Source of the DNA: Methylomonas sp. UP202
Lineage (GTDB): Bacteria; Pseudomonadota; Gammaproteobacteria; Methylococcales; Methylomonadaceae
Assembly (NCBI RefSeq): GCF_029910655.1
Contig: NZ_CP123897.1
Location: forward strand, 3,337,547-3,401,546
DNA length: 64,000 nucleotides
Direction of reading: 5' to 3'
Shown: positions 55,323 to 64,000 of the stretch, piece by piece
Layout: the number at the start of each line of letters is the position of its first letter
Numbering within the stretch: position 1 is the first letter of the stretch
The notes under the pieces: generated by a model
Databases searched by the model: none
Told to the model about the DNA's origin: nothing
Seen by the model: only the letters and a program-made list of their open reading frames with translations
Translations under genes and position numbers: made by a program

Positions 55323-58124
55323 CTATATGTTTAATTTATCCTCGATTTTTTGTTTGAAGTTCAGAAAGTGCACGGTTTGCAATCGATCCGGCGTTTCGGC
55401 GCCCATCGCTTGACAGGGCACCTCGATCTCGGTGATGTGGAAGGGATAATTCTCGCTGGCCTTCCGGTAGCCGAGTATGTGCTGCCGAACCGCGCCATAG
55501 CCGCTCGGATCGTCGAGCGGAAACCAGCGCTCGTTGCAATACACCCCCAACCGGCTAGGCGTCTCGCCGGCGATGCGCACGCTCAGTTCCATCGCGCTGG
55601 CTTTTAATTTGGGCTGGGCCGGATGGCACGAAATCACGCCTGCCGAGTTACGGTATATCTCGTAGTATTTCAGGAGTGGGACCTGGGGTAAGCGATCCTG
55701 GGCAATCAAGGTCGAGAAAAATACCGAATAATGGGCCAGCACGTGCTCCGCGCCGGCGTTGGCATGCTGACGCAAATACAGCGCCCCGTGCTCGTCGACG
55801 ATATAAACGCCAACATGCTTGCTGGTGACGTGGTAGAACAATTGGACCGTATCCGGCTGATTATATTGATAGAGGAACGGGATATAGGTCTGCTCCAATA
55901 CGTAATCGTCGAAAAACACCGGCGCGTAGCCGCCGTGCGGCTTGGCCAACTCTTGTAACAGCTGCGGCTGAGTGTCCAGCAAGTAATAACTCAAACGCTC
56001 GCCGCTCATAGCAAACATCGCGTACCCACCCCCGGCCGCCGTGACATAACGCTGGTAGGGCGCGACCGGCCGATCGGCGATGGCCGTCAGTCTGGCGAAA
56101 AGCGCTTCGAGGCGGCCGACGATACTGCGGCCGCGCACCGGAGTATAGCACAATACCTGCAGTTGATCGGCCGCCGGCGGTTTGACGCCGTCGTTGAATA
56201 ACTCGGTCAAGCAGGTGAAGACGCCCTCCAAGCCGCTGTAACGGTGTAAGGTTGCCTCGCCCCACACGCTGATCGACAAGCGTTGCATCCCCAGCACGAA
56301 GCACAAACGGTTGTCGCCGTAACTGAGCGGATCGGCGCGTTCGCTCATCACCAGCTGTTTGGCATGACTGCTGTCGACCGGCAATTTTTCCCGCCAATTG
56401 ACCAGCAGCAAGGTGGCTTGCACGCGGTTCGGGCGGTTATAGATCGCCAGATCGGCTTCCCGGCTCAACAAGTGACGGGTCAGAAACTGGTTTAACTCAT
56501 TGAGCAACTGTTGCGCTTCGCCGCCGGCTTGCGCACTACCGCTCTCCAATACGTGCAGGTTGATGCTCTTTTTATACAGCCCGTTGATCACGGCCCAGCA
56601 CAGCAATTCAAGCAGACTGTCGCCCTGTTTGATCGCCCGACCCAGCGCTAATTGCTTGGCGGACGGCCGTTCGGTAAACAAATACCAGACGGGCGCGTCG
56701 GAACCCGCCGTGACTTCCGCCGCGACCAGCAAATCCGGTTTGTTCTGCACCGCCTGGCGGGTGGACAGCACTTCGATCTTGTCGGGACGCAAATCCAACT
56801 CGACTTTCAACTTACGGCCGACCAATTTCAAATCTTGATTTTCGCGCTGCGCTTGATCCAAGGGCATACCGACGAATTGCAGAATCATTTTTAGGCATTG
56901 CTGCAACTGCTGACGGATCACCGCGTGCTCGGCGCCGGCCTTGGCGATATCCCAAAAACGCACGGTCGCCAAATTGTCCAGCAAATCGTCGGGCCACTGC
57001 CATTGCTCGGCCACCTCCCGCAAGAAGTCCTGCTGCATCTGGCGCGCTCGGTTTTCAATCGGCGCAGCGCCGGTGCCGACGATTTTCAGGTAAAAACATT
57101 CGCGGGCCAATTCCAGGCGCCGTCCGCCGTCGATGCCGCGCAGATAGGCGTCGACCTTGCTATAGATCATCAGATAGGGATCGAGGCTATCGACGCTAAA
57201 CTCGCCTTGATAAATCGCGCGCTTCATAGCCAGACACAACCACTGCGGCGTCGGAAATTCGCTGGCGTAACTTTCCATCAAAAACAGTTTCAACAGCGAT
57301 TTGTGCGGGGAAGTCAGGGACTTGAAGATATGCCAAAGCGTCGCGCTGGCGAACTCCGCGACCGGCACTTGATGCATGCCGCCGAAATCGATCACCTCAG
57401 GCTCGGAGACGAAACGGTTTTCGAGCAAATGCTTGACGTATTGCGGATATTGATGATCCTGTTCCGGCGGCACCAGCCACCACAGCGGAATTCGGCCGGC
57501 AATATAAATAGATGTACGATAGAACTCTTCCAGCAGCAGATAATGTTGAGTTTCCCCGCTGCTTTCCTTCGAAATCGGGGTATTTTCGCCGCGCGCGAAT
57601 TGGCCGGCGTCCATCAGAAAAAAGTGGGTTTCCAGCTTTAGCGAAGCTGCCCACTTTTCGATGTCGCGGGCCTTTTGTTCCAGTTCGGCCAGTTGGTCGG
57701 CCGCCAAACCCGGCGCGTGGCACAACCAGATATCGATGTCGCTGTCCCTGGAAAAGGCCATGCTGCCGACGCTGCCCATCAGATAGATCGCATCGATCGG
57801 ATGTTGGCGCAAGGCCTTGCGCTTGAACGCAAAGCCCTTGCTGAACTGCTTCGCCGCGTCCAGCGTTTGTTTGGACGGCGCGTAGTCGGGAATCCCGGCC
57901 GGCGTATCCAGCGCGATGAAACCGGGCAACAAGGGGTGATTTTGATGAAACAACAACGGCAACAATTTCAAAAACTCTTGTTGCCGCGGCTGCAGCAAAC
58001 TCTGCACCCGTTGCAAGCGCTGCTGATTGAAATGCTTGAAACGTTGGACGACGGCTTGCAAATCCTTGCGGCTGATGTCTTCGCCGGGAGCGCCCAATTG
58101 AATAGCGGGAAGTCGATTGATCAC
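55323..58124 (-). CDS. cyaA: Class I adenylate cyclase
   Basis: A 933-residue class I adenylate cyclase, the cAMP-forming enzyme of gammaproteobacteria. The N-terminal catalytic nucleotidyltransferase region has IYLMGSVGSMAFSRDSDIDIWLC (GS plus DxD metal site), then LLLEEFYRTSIYIAGRIPLWWLVPPE and SLTSPHKSLLKLFLMESY. The C-terminal regulatory part is about 450 residues long. Full length and intact. It supports the assignment of the host to Gammaproteobacteria. Confidence 0.93.
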   Translation of the reverse strand: MINRLPAIQLGAPGEDISRKDLQAVVQRFKHFNQQRLQRVQSLLQPRQQEFLKLLPLLFHQNHPLLPGFIALDTPAGIPDYAPSKQTLDAAKQFSKGFAFKRKALRQHPIDAIYLMGSVGSMAFSRDSDIDIWLCHAPGLAADQLAELEQKARDIEKWAASLKLETHFFLMDAGQFARGENTPISKESSGETQHYLLLEEFYRTSIYIAGRIPLWWLVPPEQDHQYPQYVKHLLENRFVSEPEVIDFGGMHQVPVAEFASATLWHIFKSLTSPHKSLLKLFLMESYASEFPTPQWLCLAMKRAIYQGEFSVDSLDPYLMIYSKVDAYLRGIDGGRRLELARECFYLKIVGTGAAPIENRARQMQQDFLREVAEQWQWPDDLLDNLATVRFWDIAKAGAEHAVIRQQLQQCLKMILQFVGMPLDQAQRENQDLKLVGRKLKVELDLRPDKIEVLSTRQAVQNKPDLLVAAEVTAGSDAPVWYLFTERPSAKQLALGRAIKQGDSLLELLCWAVINGLYKKSINLHVLESGSAQAGGEAQQLLNELNQFLTRHLLSREADLAIYNRPNRVQATLLLVNWREKLPVDSSHAKQLVMSERADPLSYGDNRLCFVLGMQRLSISVWGEATLHRYSGLEGVFTCLTELFNDGVKPPAADQLQVLCYTPVRGRSIVGRLEALFARLTAIADRPVAPYQRYVTAAGGGYAMFAMSGERLSYYLLDTQPQLLQELAKPHGGYAPVFFDDYVLEQTYIPFLYQYNQPDTVQLFYHVTSKHVGVYIVDEHGALYLRQHANAGAEHVLAHYSVFFSTLIAQDRLPQVPLLKYYEIYRNSAGVISCHPAQPKLKASAMELSVRIAGETPSRLGVYCNERWFPLDDPSGYGAVRQHILGYRKASENYPFHITEIEVPCQAMGAETPDRLQTVHFLNFKQKIEDKLNI

Positions 58125-58165
58125 GGATGCCGAACTCGCTGAGTTTGCCGTCTAGTATAGAGTCT

Positions 58166-58765
58166 TCAGGCCAGATGCGCTTCCAGTCTAACGAATTCGC
58201 CGCCGCCGTCCCGGTAACAAGTAAAACGGGTCAATCCGGCGTGCGGTACCGAAATCGCGAAGCCGCGCTCCACCGGCAAACCCAGCAAAACGCTGAACAA
58301 GCAGCGAATCACGCCGGCATGGCAAACCGCCAACACCCGCTGACCGGCGTGGTCGTCGATCACGCGCCGCCATCCCGCGCCGACCCGCGCCGCGAAATCG
58401 GCATAGGCTTCGCCGCCGGGCGGGGGGCTGGCATGCGGGCGTTCGCAAAATGCCGCCCAGCGCGCGGGGTCGGACGCTTGAATTTCGGTGGCGGACCGTC
58501 CCTCCCATGCGCCGAAATCGATCTCCCGCCACTCCTGCAAAGTATGAAACGGCAAGGCTCGACGGGCGGCATAGACTTCGCCGAACCCCCGACACCGTAG
58601 TAACGGCGAACTGACCACGCTTTCCCAATCGCCGCTAGCGCAGCGCGCTTCCATGGCTTGCCAACCAAGCGCGGTCAATTCGTCGTCGCGACTACCCCGG
58701 TAGACCGCGCCGCCGCAAGCCTCGCCGTGCCGGAGTAAATCGACGGTGGTGATCTCGACGGTCAA
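58166..58765 (-). CDS. Histidine phosphatase family protein
   Basis: A 199-residue phosphoglycerate-mutase-like phosphatase. The catalytic LLRHGEA (RHG, His about residue 12), SSPLLRCRGFGEVY, the acid EWREIDFGAWEG and AVCHAGVIRCL complete the active site. Length and motifs are like CobC alpha-ribazole phosphatases, but no cobalamin genes are nearby, so the substrate is open. It lies 41 bp upstream of cyaA on the same strand. Confidence 0.87.
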   Translation of the reverse strand: MTVEITTVDLLRHGEACGGAVYRGSRDDELTALGWQAMEARCASGDWESVVSSPLLRCRGFGEVYAARRALPFHTLQEWREIDFGAWEGRSATEIQASDPARWAAFCERPHASPPPGGEAYADFAARVGAGWRRVIDDHAGQRVLAVCHAGVIRCLFSVLLGLPVERGFAISVPHAGLTRFTCYRDGGGEFVRLEAHLA

Positions 58766-58942
58766 CGCTCGCTTCCTCGCAAAAATTCGAGATTCTACCC
58801 TAAGCGGTCAACCTTAACTTCGCCAGCCAGCTTGTCGTATACACATCATTAAGCGCTGTCGATTGTCGATTTTGTCGTAATCTCGACAAGCTCATCGGTA
58901 TTTCCCACGGGAACTTCAAGGTAATCTCGCCAAAAATCGACC

Positions 58943-58956
58943 GGCATGGATGTTGC
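58943..58956 (+). promoter_or_regulatory. Candidate sigma-54 promoter of the hup operon
   Basis: GGCATGGATGTTGC has the sigma-54 GG (-24) and GC (-12) elements exactly 10 nt apart, and TTGC matches the -12 consensus. It lies about 130 bp upstream of the hupS start, on the right strand. Uptake hydrogenase operons are often sigma-54 dependent. The rest of 58766-59087 holds no supported ORF. Confidence 0.4.
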
Positions 58957-59087
58957 GTAAGCTCTGCGGGCTTCAACCGGCCGGCCGCAGCGCCGCCGGA
59001 AAAAACAATAACCGCGAATTCGAGCCGGGACGGCCGAATCCGCCGATCCGCGCGCGCGGATCGCGTATGGCAACGCCAGGAGTGTCC

Positions 59088-60173
59088 ATGATCGAAACCT
59101 TTTACGATGTGATGCGCCGGCAGGGCATCACCCGCCGCAGCTTCTTGAAGTTTTGCAGCCTGACCGCCGCCTCGCTGGGTTTGAGTCCGGCGTTCGCGCC
59201 GAAAATCGCCCATGCGATGGAAACCAAACCGCGGATTCCGGTGTTGTGGCTGCACGGTCTGGAATGCACCTGTTGTTCGGAATCCTTCATCCGTTCCGGC
59301 CACCCGCTGGCGAAAGACGTGATCCTGTCCATGCTATCGCTGGACTATGACGACACCATCATGGCGGCCGCCGGTCATAACGCCGAAGCCATCATTGATG
59401 AAATCGTCGAAAAATACAAAGGCAACTACATCCTGGCCGTCGAAGGCAATCCGCCGCTGGCCGAGGACGGCATGTATTGCATCATCGGCGGCAAACCGTT
59501 TGTTGAGCAACTCAAATACGCCGCCGAGAGTTGCAAGGCCATTATTTCATGGGGCTCCTGCGCTTCGTGGGGTTGCGTGCAGGCCGCCAAACCCAATCCG
59601 ACCCGCGCCACGCCGGTGCATAAAGTACCGGGTCTGGCCAACAAACCGATTATCAAAGTCCCCGGCTGCCCGCCGATCGCCGAAGTGATGACCGCCGTGG
59701 TGGCCTACCTGCTGACCTTCGATAAGCTGCCCACCTTGGACAAACAAGGCCGGCCGCAAATGTTTTACAGCCAGCGCATCCACGACAAATGCTATCGCCG
59801 GCCGCATTTCGACGCCGGCCAGTTCGTCGAGCAATGGGACGACGAAGCCGCCCGCCAAGGCCATTGTCTGTACAAAATGGGCTGCAAGGGGCCGACTACT
59901 TACAACGCCTGCTCGACCGTGAAATGGAACGAAGGTACCTCATTCCCGATCCAGTCCGGCCACGGCTGCATCGGTTGCTCGGAAGACGGTTTTTGGGATA
60001 AAGGCAGTTTCTACGACCGCCTAACCGGCATCAATCAGTTCGGCATCGAAGCCAATGCCGACGTGGTCGGCGGCACCGCCGCCGGCATCGTCACCGCCGG
60101 CATCGCCGCTCATGCCGGTCTGACTGCCTTGAACCGCGCCAAACAAGCCGATAAACAACCCGGAGCCGAATAA
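59088..60173 (+). CDS. hupS: Uptake [NiFe]-hydrogenase small subunit, group 1d, O2-tolerant type
   Basis: A 361-residue iron-sulfur subunit. The Tat signal TRRSFLKFC (residues 15-23) directs export of the folded heterodimer. Proximal-cluster cysteines include Cys60, Cys63 and Cys158 plus the two supernumerary ones, Cys62 (ECTCCSES) and Cys163 (CASWGC), that in E. coli Hyd-1 and Ralstonia MBH give the [4Fe-3S] cluster and oxygen tolerance. A C-terminal helix ([18 protein letters not shown]) anchors it in the membrane. The start [13 protein letters not shown] has an AGGAG site 5 nt upstream; a longer frame is rejected. hupL follows after 2 bp. Confidence 0.95.
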   Translation: MIETFYDVMRRQGITRRSFLKFCSLTAASLGLSPAFAPKIAHAMETKPRIPVLWLHGLECTCCSESFIRSGHPLAKDVILSMLSLDYDDTIMAAAGHNAEAIIDEIVEKYKGNYILAVEGNPPLAEDGMYCIIGGKPFVEQLKYAAESCKAIISWGSCASWGCVQAAKPNPTRATPVHKVPGLANKPIIKVPGCPPIAEVMTAVVAYLLTFDKLPTLDKQGRPQMFYSQRIHDKCYRRPHFDAGQFVEQWDDEAARQGHCLYKMGCKGPTTYNACSTVKWNEGTSFPIQSGHGCIGCSEDGFWDKGSFYDRLTGINQFGIEANADVVGGTAAGIVTAGIAAHAGLTALNRAKQADKQPGAE

Positions 60174-60175
60174 TC

Positions 60176-61972
60176 ATGACCGTCACTGCTACCCCCAACG
60201 GTTTTCATTTGAACGACGCCGGCCGCCGCGTGGTGGTCGATCCGGTCACGCGGATCGAAGGCCACATGCGCTGCGAAGTCAATATCGACGAGGAAAACAT
60301 TATTCGCAACGCGGTGTCCAGCGGCACCATGTGGCGCGGCCTGGAAGTGATTTTAAAAGGCCGCGATCCGCGCGACGCCTGGGCCTTCGTGCAACGCATT
60401 TGCGGCGTCTGCACCGGCACCCACGCCTTGACCTCGGTGCGCGCGGTCGAGGACGCGTTGAAAATCAAGATTCCGGAAAACGCCAACTCGATCCGCAACA
60501 TCATGCAGCTCAGCCTGCAGGCGCACGACCACTTGGTGCATTTCTATCATTTGCACGCGCTGGATTGGGTCAACCCGGTCAACGCGCTGAAAGCCGATCC
60601 GGTCGCGACGTCCGCGTTGCAACAACAGATTTCGCCGAGCAATCCCAAGTCCTCGCCCGGCTATTTCCGTGACACCCAAAACCGTCTGAAAAAATTCGTC
60701 GAATCCGGCCAACTCGGTCCGTTCAAAAACGGCTACTGGAGCAATCCGGCCTATTTGCTGCCGCCGGAAGCCGATTTGCTGGCCGTGACCCACTATCTGG
60801 AAGCGCTGGATTTTCAAAAAGACATCATGAAAATCCGCACGATATTCGGCGGCAAGGACCCGCATCCGAACTGGTTGGTCGGTGGTGTGCCGTGCGCGAT
60901 CAATGTCGATGGCGTCGGCGCGGTCGGCGCGGTCAACATGGAACGCTTGAACCTGATTTCGTCGATCATCGACCGTACCATCACCTTCATCGACCAAATC
61001 TATATTCCGGATTTACTGGCGATCGCTCAGTTTTATAAAGGCTGGTTGTACGGCGGCGGCATTTCCGGCCAAAGCTTGCTGTCTTACGGCGACATTCCGG
61101 ATAAAGCCAACGACTATTCGGCAGCTAATCTGCTGATGCCGCGCGGCGCGATCATCAACGGCGACTTGAGCAAGGTCCACGAAGTCGATTTGACCGATCC
61201 GAAACAGATTCAGGAATTCGTACCACACTCCTGGTACAAATACCCGGACGAAGCGGCCGGCCTGCACCCCTGGGACGGCATCACCGATCCCAATTACAAG
61301 CTCGGCTCGAATACCAAGGGCGATCGCACCCATATTAAAGAATTGGACGAATCGGCCAAATACTCGTGGATCAAAGCGCCGCGTTGGCGCGGCCACGCGA
61401 TGGAAGTCGGCCCGTTGGCCCGCTATGTGATCGGCTACGCCCAGGGCAATAAGGAAATCACCGAACAAATCAATTTTGTGCTGAAAACCCTGGACGTGCC
61501 GGTTAGCGCGCTGTTCTCGACACTGGGGCGCACCGCCGCGCGCGGCCTGGAAGCCCAGTGGGCGGCCGGCAAGATGCGTTACTTCATGGACAAACTGATC
61601 GCCAACGTCAAGGCCGGCGATTTGGCGACCGCCAACGTCGAGCGCTGGGATCCGGACACCTGGCCAAGCAGCGTCAAGGGCGTGGGTTTCACCGAAGCCC
61701 CGCGCGGCGCTCTGGGCCATTGGCTGAAAATCGAAGACACCAAGATCGCCAACTACCAATGCGTGGTGCCGACCACCTGGAACGGTTCGCCGCGCGACGA
61801 GCACGGCAATATCGGCGCCTTCGAGGCTTCGCTGATGAACACCAAGGTCGAGCGCCCGGAAGAGCCGGTCGAGATTTTGCGGACCCTGCACAGCTTCGAT
61901 CCTTGCTTGGCTTGTTCGACTCATGTGATGAGTCCGGATGGACAGGAACTAACCCAAGTGAAGGTGCGTTGA
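60176..61972 (+). CDS. hupL: Uptake [NiFe]-hydrogenase large subunit, group 1d
   Basis: A 598-residue catalytic subunit with the NiFe(CN)2CO site. [10 protein letters not shown] (Cys76, Cys79) and DPCLACSTH (Cys577, Cys580) supply the four cysteine ligands. The 15 residues after His583 are the tail removed by the HupD endopeptidase once nickel is inserted. Its sequence and length match HyaB/HupL of membrane-bound uptake hydrogenases. With HupS it oxidises H2 on the periplasmic side and passes electrons to HupC and the quinone pool. Confidence 0.96.
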   Translation: MTVTATPNGFHLNDAGRRVVVDPVTRIEGHMRCEVNIDEENIIRNAVSSGTMWRGLEVILKGRDPRDAWAFVQRICGVCTGTHALTSVRAVEDALKIKIPENANSIRNIMQLSLQAHDHLVHFYHLHALDWVNPVNALKADPVATSALQQQISPSNPKSSPGYFRDTQNRLKKFVESGQLGPFKNGYWSNPAYLLPPEADLLAVTHYLEALDFQKDIMKIRTIFGGKDPHPNWLVGGVPCAINVDGVGAVGAVNMERLNLISSIIDRTITFIDQIYIPDLLAIAQFYKGWLYGGGISGQSLLSYGDIPDKANDYSAANLLMPRGAIINGDLSKVHEVDLTDPKQIQEFVPHSWYKYPDEAAGLHPWDGITDPNYKLGSNTKGDRTHIKELDESAKYSWIKAPRWRGHAMEVGPLARYVIGYAQGNKEITEQINFVLKTLDVPVSALFSTLGRTAARGLEAQWAAGKMRYFMDKLIANVKAGDLATANVERWDPDTWPSSVKGVGFTEAPRGALGHWLKIEDTKIANYQCVVPTTWNGSPRDEHGNIGAFEASLMNTKVERPEEPVEILRTLHSFDPCLACSTHVMSPDGQELTQVKVR

Positions 61973-61985
61973 TTAAACAATGTAG

Positions 61986-62011
61986 GGCGGATCAGCGTAG
62001 CGTCATCCGCC
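61986..62011. repeat. REP-like palindrome between hupL and the next gene
   Basis: GGCGGAT and ATCCGCC form a 7-bp stem around a 12-nt loop within TGTAGGGCGGATCAGCG. This resembles a dispersed repeat of gammaproteobacterial methanotrophs. It lies inside the hup transcript and could protect hupSL mRNA or reduce downstream expression. Confidence 0.55.
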
Positions 62012-62042
62012 GTCATCAAATGCCGCAGTTCAGGAGAACACA

Positions 62043-62255
62043 ATGAACAAATTTTTGGCCTCCGCCGCCTTATTATTGACTTTCAGCCAGGCCGAAGCTC
62101 ACAGCCATCCCGGCATCGACAACCTGAGCCATAGCCTGGAACACTTAATTCTGTCCTATCAACACTGGTTGCCCTATTTGGCGGCGGGCACGTTGAGCTT
62201 GGTCGCGATCGCGTCCTTCAAACGCTGGGCCAATAGCCGCCGGAGCTCGAAATGA
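62043..62255 (+). CDS. Small membrane protein in the hup operon
   Basis: A 70-residue protein. MNKFLASAALLLTFSQAEA is a signal peptide or first helix. The mature part begins HSHPGIDNLSHSLEHL, with several His residues, then one helix (WLPYLAAGTLSLVAIASF) and a basic end. AGGAGAACACA precedes the ATG and the stop overlaps the hupC start (ATGA), so it is co-translated with hupC. I cannot assign it to a named family; a role in metal handling or in assembling the membrane complex is a guess from the context. Confidence 0.75.
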   Translation: MNKFLASAALLLTFSQAEAHSHPGIDNLSHSLEHLILSYQHWLPYLAAGTLSLVAIASFKRWANSRRSSK

Positions 62256-62947
62256 GCACGCCGACGACCCCGGTTTACGTCTATGAACTGCCGGTTCGCC
62301 TGTGGCATTCGGTGAATGCGTTAGCCATCGTGGTGTTGGCGGTTAGCGGCTATCTCATCGCCTCGCCTCTGGCATCGCCATCCGGCGAAGCCTCCGAGCA
62401 TTTTCTGATGGGCTATATCCGTTTCGCGCATTTCGCCGCCGGCTACGTGCTGGCGATAGGCATTGCCGGCCGGGCTTACTGGGCCTATGCCGGCAACGAG
62501 CATGCTCGGCAAATCTTTCTGCCGCCGCTGCTGAAAGCGCATTTTTGGGACGGCGTGTGGTGTGAAATCCGTTGGTATTGCTTTCTGGAAAAGCAGCCGC
62601 GCCATTATGTTGGTCACAATCCGCTGGCTATCCTGGCGATGCATTTTGCCTTCGTTTGGGGTGCCTTGTTCATGATCGTCACCGGATTCGCGTTGTACGG
62701 CGAAGGCGAAGGTCAAGGCAGTTGGCAATACGCGCTGTTCAGCAGTTGGCTGCTGCCCTTGTTCGGCGACAGCCAGACCGTGCATACCTGGCATCATTTG
62801 GTGATGTGGCTCATCGTTTGTTTCGTGGTCATTCACGTCTACGTGGCGGTACGCGAGGAAAAATTGTCCGGCCAAAGCATGCTTTCGACGATAGTCACCG
62901 GCTGGCGCGTTTTCAAGGACGACAAACCCATCGACGACGCCCATTGA
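62252..62947 (+). CDS. hupC: Hydrogenase b-type cytochrome subunit
   Basis: A 231-residue membrane diheme cytochrome b that anchors HupSL and transfers electrons to quinone. The start VYVYELPVRLWHSVNALAIVVLAVSGYLI is diagnostic. Four hydrophobic segments and histidines in RLWHSVN, RFAHFAAGY, HTWHHLVMW and FVVIHVY provide the haem ligands. The length matches HyaC/HupC. hupD starts 2 bp after its stop. Confidence 0.93.
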   Translation: MSTPTTPVYVYELPVRLWHSVNALAIVVLAVSGYLIASPLASPSGEASEHFLMGYIRFAHFAAGYVLAIGIAGRAYWAYAGNEHARQIFLPPLLKAHFWDGVWCEIRWYCFLEKQPRHYVGHNPLAILAMHFAFVWGALFMIVTGFALYGEGEGQGSWQYALFSSWLLPLFGDSQTVHTWHHLVMWLIVCFVVIHVYVAVREEKLSGQSMLSTIVTGWRVFKDDKPIDDAH

Positions 62948-62949
62948 AC

Positions 62950-63642
62950 ATGACCGCTACGCCGCGAATTCTGTTGCTGGGCATCGGCAACCTATTGTGG
63001 GCCGACGAAGGATTCGGCGTTCGCGTCGTCGAACATCTGCAGAAATACTATCGATTCTCCGAGCAGGTCACGGTGCTGGACGGCGGTACTCAGGGCGTGT
63101 ATTTGGTGGACTACGTGCAAAACGCCGACGTGCTGGTGGTGTTCGACGCGGTCGACTACGGCCTGCCGCCGGCCACCTTGAAAATTGTCGAAGATGCGGA
63201 CGTCCCCAACTTTCTCGGCGCCAAGAAAATGAGCCTACACCAGACCGGCTTTCAAGAAGTATTGGCCATGGCCCAGATGTTGGGCGACTATCCGGATCGT
63301 CTGCTGCTGATCGGCGTGCAGCCGGAAGAGCTGGAGGACTACGGCGGCAGTTTGCGGCCGAGTGTGAAGGCGCGAATCCAGCCGGCGATCGAGGTTGCCC
63401 TTGCCTACCTGGCCGAGTTCGGCGTGATCACCGATCGCGTCGACGCGCCCAAGGACTTGGCGGATCCCATCCTGGACATCCAGCGCTACGAACAAGGACG
63501 CCCGTCGCCCGAACAAGCCTGCCGACTCGGCGACGAACGCATCGTGTTGTCGAATGCCTTCGAAGTGCGGCCGCCGCAAGCGTCCGAGCAACCGAGTTTA
63601 CAAGTCGATGTCGACTATCGGGGGAAATACGGATGTGTATAG
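62950..63642 (+). CDS. hupD: Hydrogenase maturation endopeptidase
   Basis: A 230-residue HyaD/HupD-type protease that trims the C-terminus of HupL after nickel insertion. ILLLGIGNLLWADEGFGVRVVE carries the conserved nickel-sensing Glu; LDGGTQGVYLVDYV, VFDAVDYGL and the later MSLHQTGFQEVLA with its His complete the family pattern. About 40 residues at the C-terminus beyond the core are longer than in some homologues. The start is the ATG at 62950; the longer frame lies in hupC. It overlaps hupF by 10 bp. Confidence 0.92.
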   Translation: MTATPRILLLGIGNLLWADEGFGVRVVEHLQKYYRFSEQVTVLDGGTQGVYLVDYVQNADVLVVFDAVDYGLPPATLKIVEDADVPNFLGAKKMSLHQTGFQEVLAMAQMLGDYPDRLLLIGVQPEELEDYGGSLRPSVKARIQPAIEVALAYLAEFGVITDRVDAPKDLADPILDIQRYEQGRPSPEQACRLGDERIVLSNAFEVRPPQASEQPSLQVDVDYRGKYGCV

Positions 63643-63929
63643 GCATTCCGATGCAGATCGTCGAATCGCGCGGCGAGACGGCGATCTGCGCTTATCGCGG
63701 TCAGCATAGTCAAATCGATATGATGCTGGTCGGCGAACAAGCGGCCGGCACTTGGTTGCTGGTATTTCTGGACACCGCCCGCGAAGTGCTCACGCCCGAA
63801 CGCGCCGCGCAAATCAACGACGCGCTAGAAGCGATGCGACTGGCGATGGCCGGTCAAACCGATTTCGACCATTTGTTCGCGGACCTCGTCGATCGCGAAC
63901 CCGAACTGCCGGAGTTTTTACGAACATGA
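63633..63929 (+). CDS. hupF: HupF/HypC family hydrogenase chaperone
   Basis: A 98-residue HypC-like chaperone. MCIGIPMQIVES has the essential Cys2, which in this family binds the Fe(CN)2CO unit and holds the large-subunit precursor. It also has GTWLLVFLDTAREVL in the middle. Its place between hupD and hupG fits HupF, the paralogue devoted to the uptake hydrogenase under oxygen, rather than the general HypC. Confidence 0.88.
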   Translation: MCIGIPMQIVESRGETAICAYRGQHSQIDMMLVGEQAAGTWLLVFLDTAREVLTPERAAQINDALEAMRLAMAGQTDFDHLFADLVDREPELPEFLRT

Positions 63930-64000
63930 GTACGCCCTTGCTGGAACAGCTGCAAACCCGCCACGGCCTGCCGCTGTTGGATGCGGAGAGTTACGACTTA
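63926..64000 (+). CDS. hupG: Start of a HupG/HyaE-like hydrogenase assembly protein (partial at right edge)
   Basis: Only 25 residues are visible (STPLLEQLQTRHGLPLLDAE). The start overlaps the hupF stop by four bases (ATGA). The position and opening fit HupG/HyaE, thioredoxin-like chaperones for the Tat-exported small subunit. The assignment rests mainly on gene order. Confidence 0.55.
   Translation, partial: MSTPLLEQLQTRHGLPLLDAESYDL

Noticed and set aside
58166..58765. Naming the histidine phosphatase cobC
   Set aside because: The motifs fit, but no cobalamin genes are nearby and the superfamily is too broad for a firm substrate.

Overview
Organism and setting. The window is GC-rich, densely coded DNA of a Gram-negative bacterium, most likely a gammaproteobacterium and plausibly a methanotroph of the Methylococcales. 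This is inference. It rests on a class I adenylate cyclase, ComEC, TonB receptors, VPLPA-CTERM surface proteins, an ECF42 sigma factor with DGPF proteins, and two [NiFe]-hydrogenases. No rRNA, tRNA, CRISPR array or phage integrase was recognised.

Layout. (1) 1-2305, minus strand: a cytosolic-type group 2-like [NiFe]-hydrogenase. The large subunit runs off the left edge. The small subunit has CxxE where the proximal cluster normally has CxxC. (2) 2515-8545, minus: a surface-protein locus with a secreted PKD protein, a TonB-dependent receptor and two VPLPA-CTERM proteins; one of these shares its N-terminal domain with the PKD protein. (3) 9031-12776: an accessory islet with an orphan protein that has a CheD/CNF-like Cys/His pattern, a ParDE toxin-antitoxin pair, an AT-rich P-loop ATPase between copies of a REP-like palindrome, and the remains of a REP-associated transposase (RAYT). 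(4) 12777-38220, minus: a tightly packed 20-gene extracellular contractile injection system (eCIS) operon. It encodes sheath, tube, baseplate, spike, PAAR-like tip, AAA+ ATPase, DUF4255 protein and two large DUF4157 proteins that look like cargo. (5) 38481-45226: YbdD, PilZ, ComEC, two YciI/DGPF proteins, an ECF42 sigma factor and a PepSY membrane protein. (6) 45290-53810, minus: TonB receptor, YfiR, a 1688-residue hybrid kinase/phosphorelay/GGDEF-EAL protein and an HDOD protein. (7) 54233-58765, minus: an EF-hand-like protein, class I adenylate cyclase and a histidine phosphatase. (8) 59088-64000, plus: a group 1d, probably O2-tolerant membrane-bound uptake hydrogenase operon (hupS, hupL, a small membrane protein, hupC, hupD, hupF, start of hupG) behind a candidate sigma-54 promoter.

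How the parts work together. The hup operon encodes membrane H2 oxidation and its maturation; the left-edge enzyme is a second hydrogenase that could sense or scavenge H2. The eCIS operon encodes a complete-looking contractile machine with no recognisable tape measure or tail fibre. Its two DUF4157 proteins sit mid-operon. One has nine tryptophans at an exact 11-residue period; the other ends in a zinc-metalloprotease-like domain. The receptor/YfiR/hybrid-kinase cluster suggests that an outer-membrane or periplasmic signal controls cyclic-di-GMP. At least four families of short palindromic repeats are scattered through the window. One lies inside a small eCIS coding sequence, one splits the RAYT gene, and one sits between hup genes.
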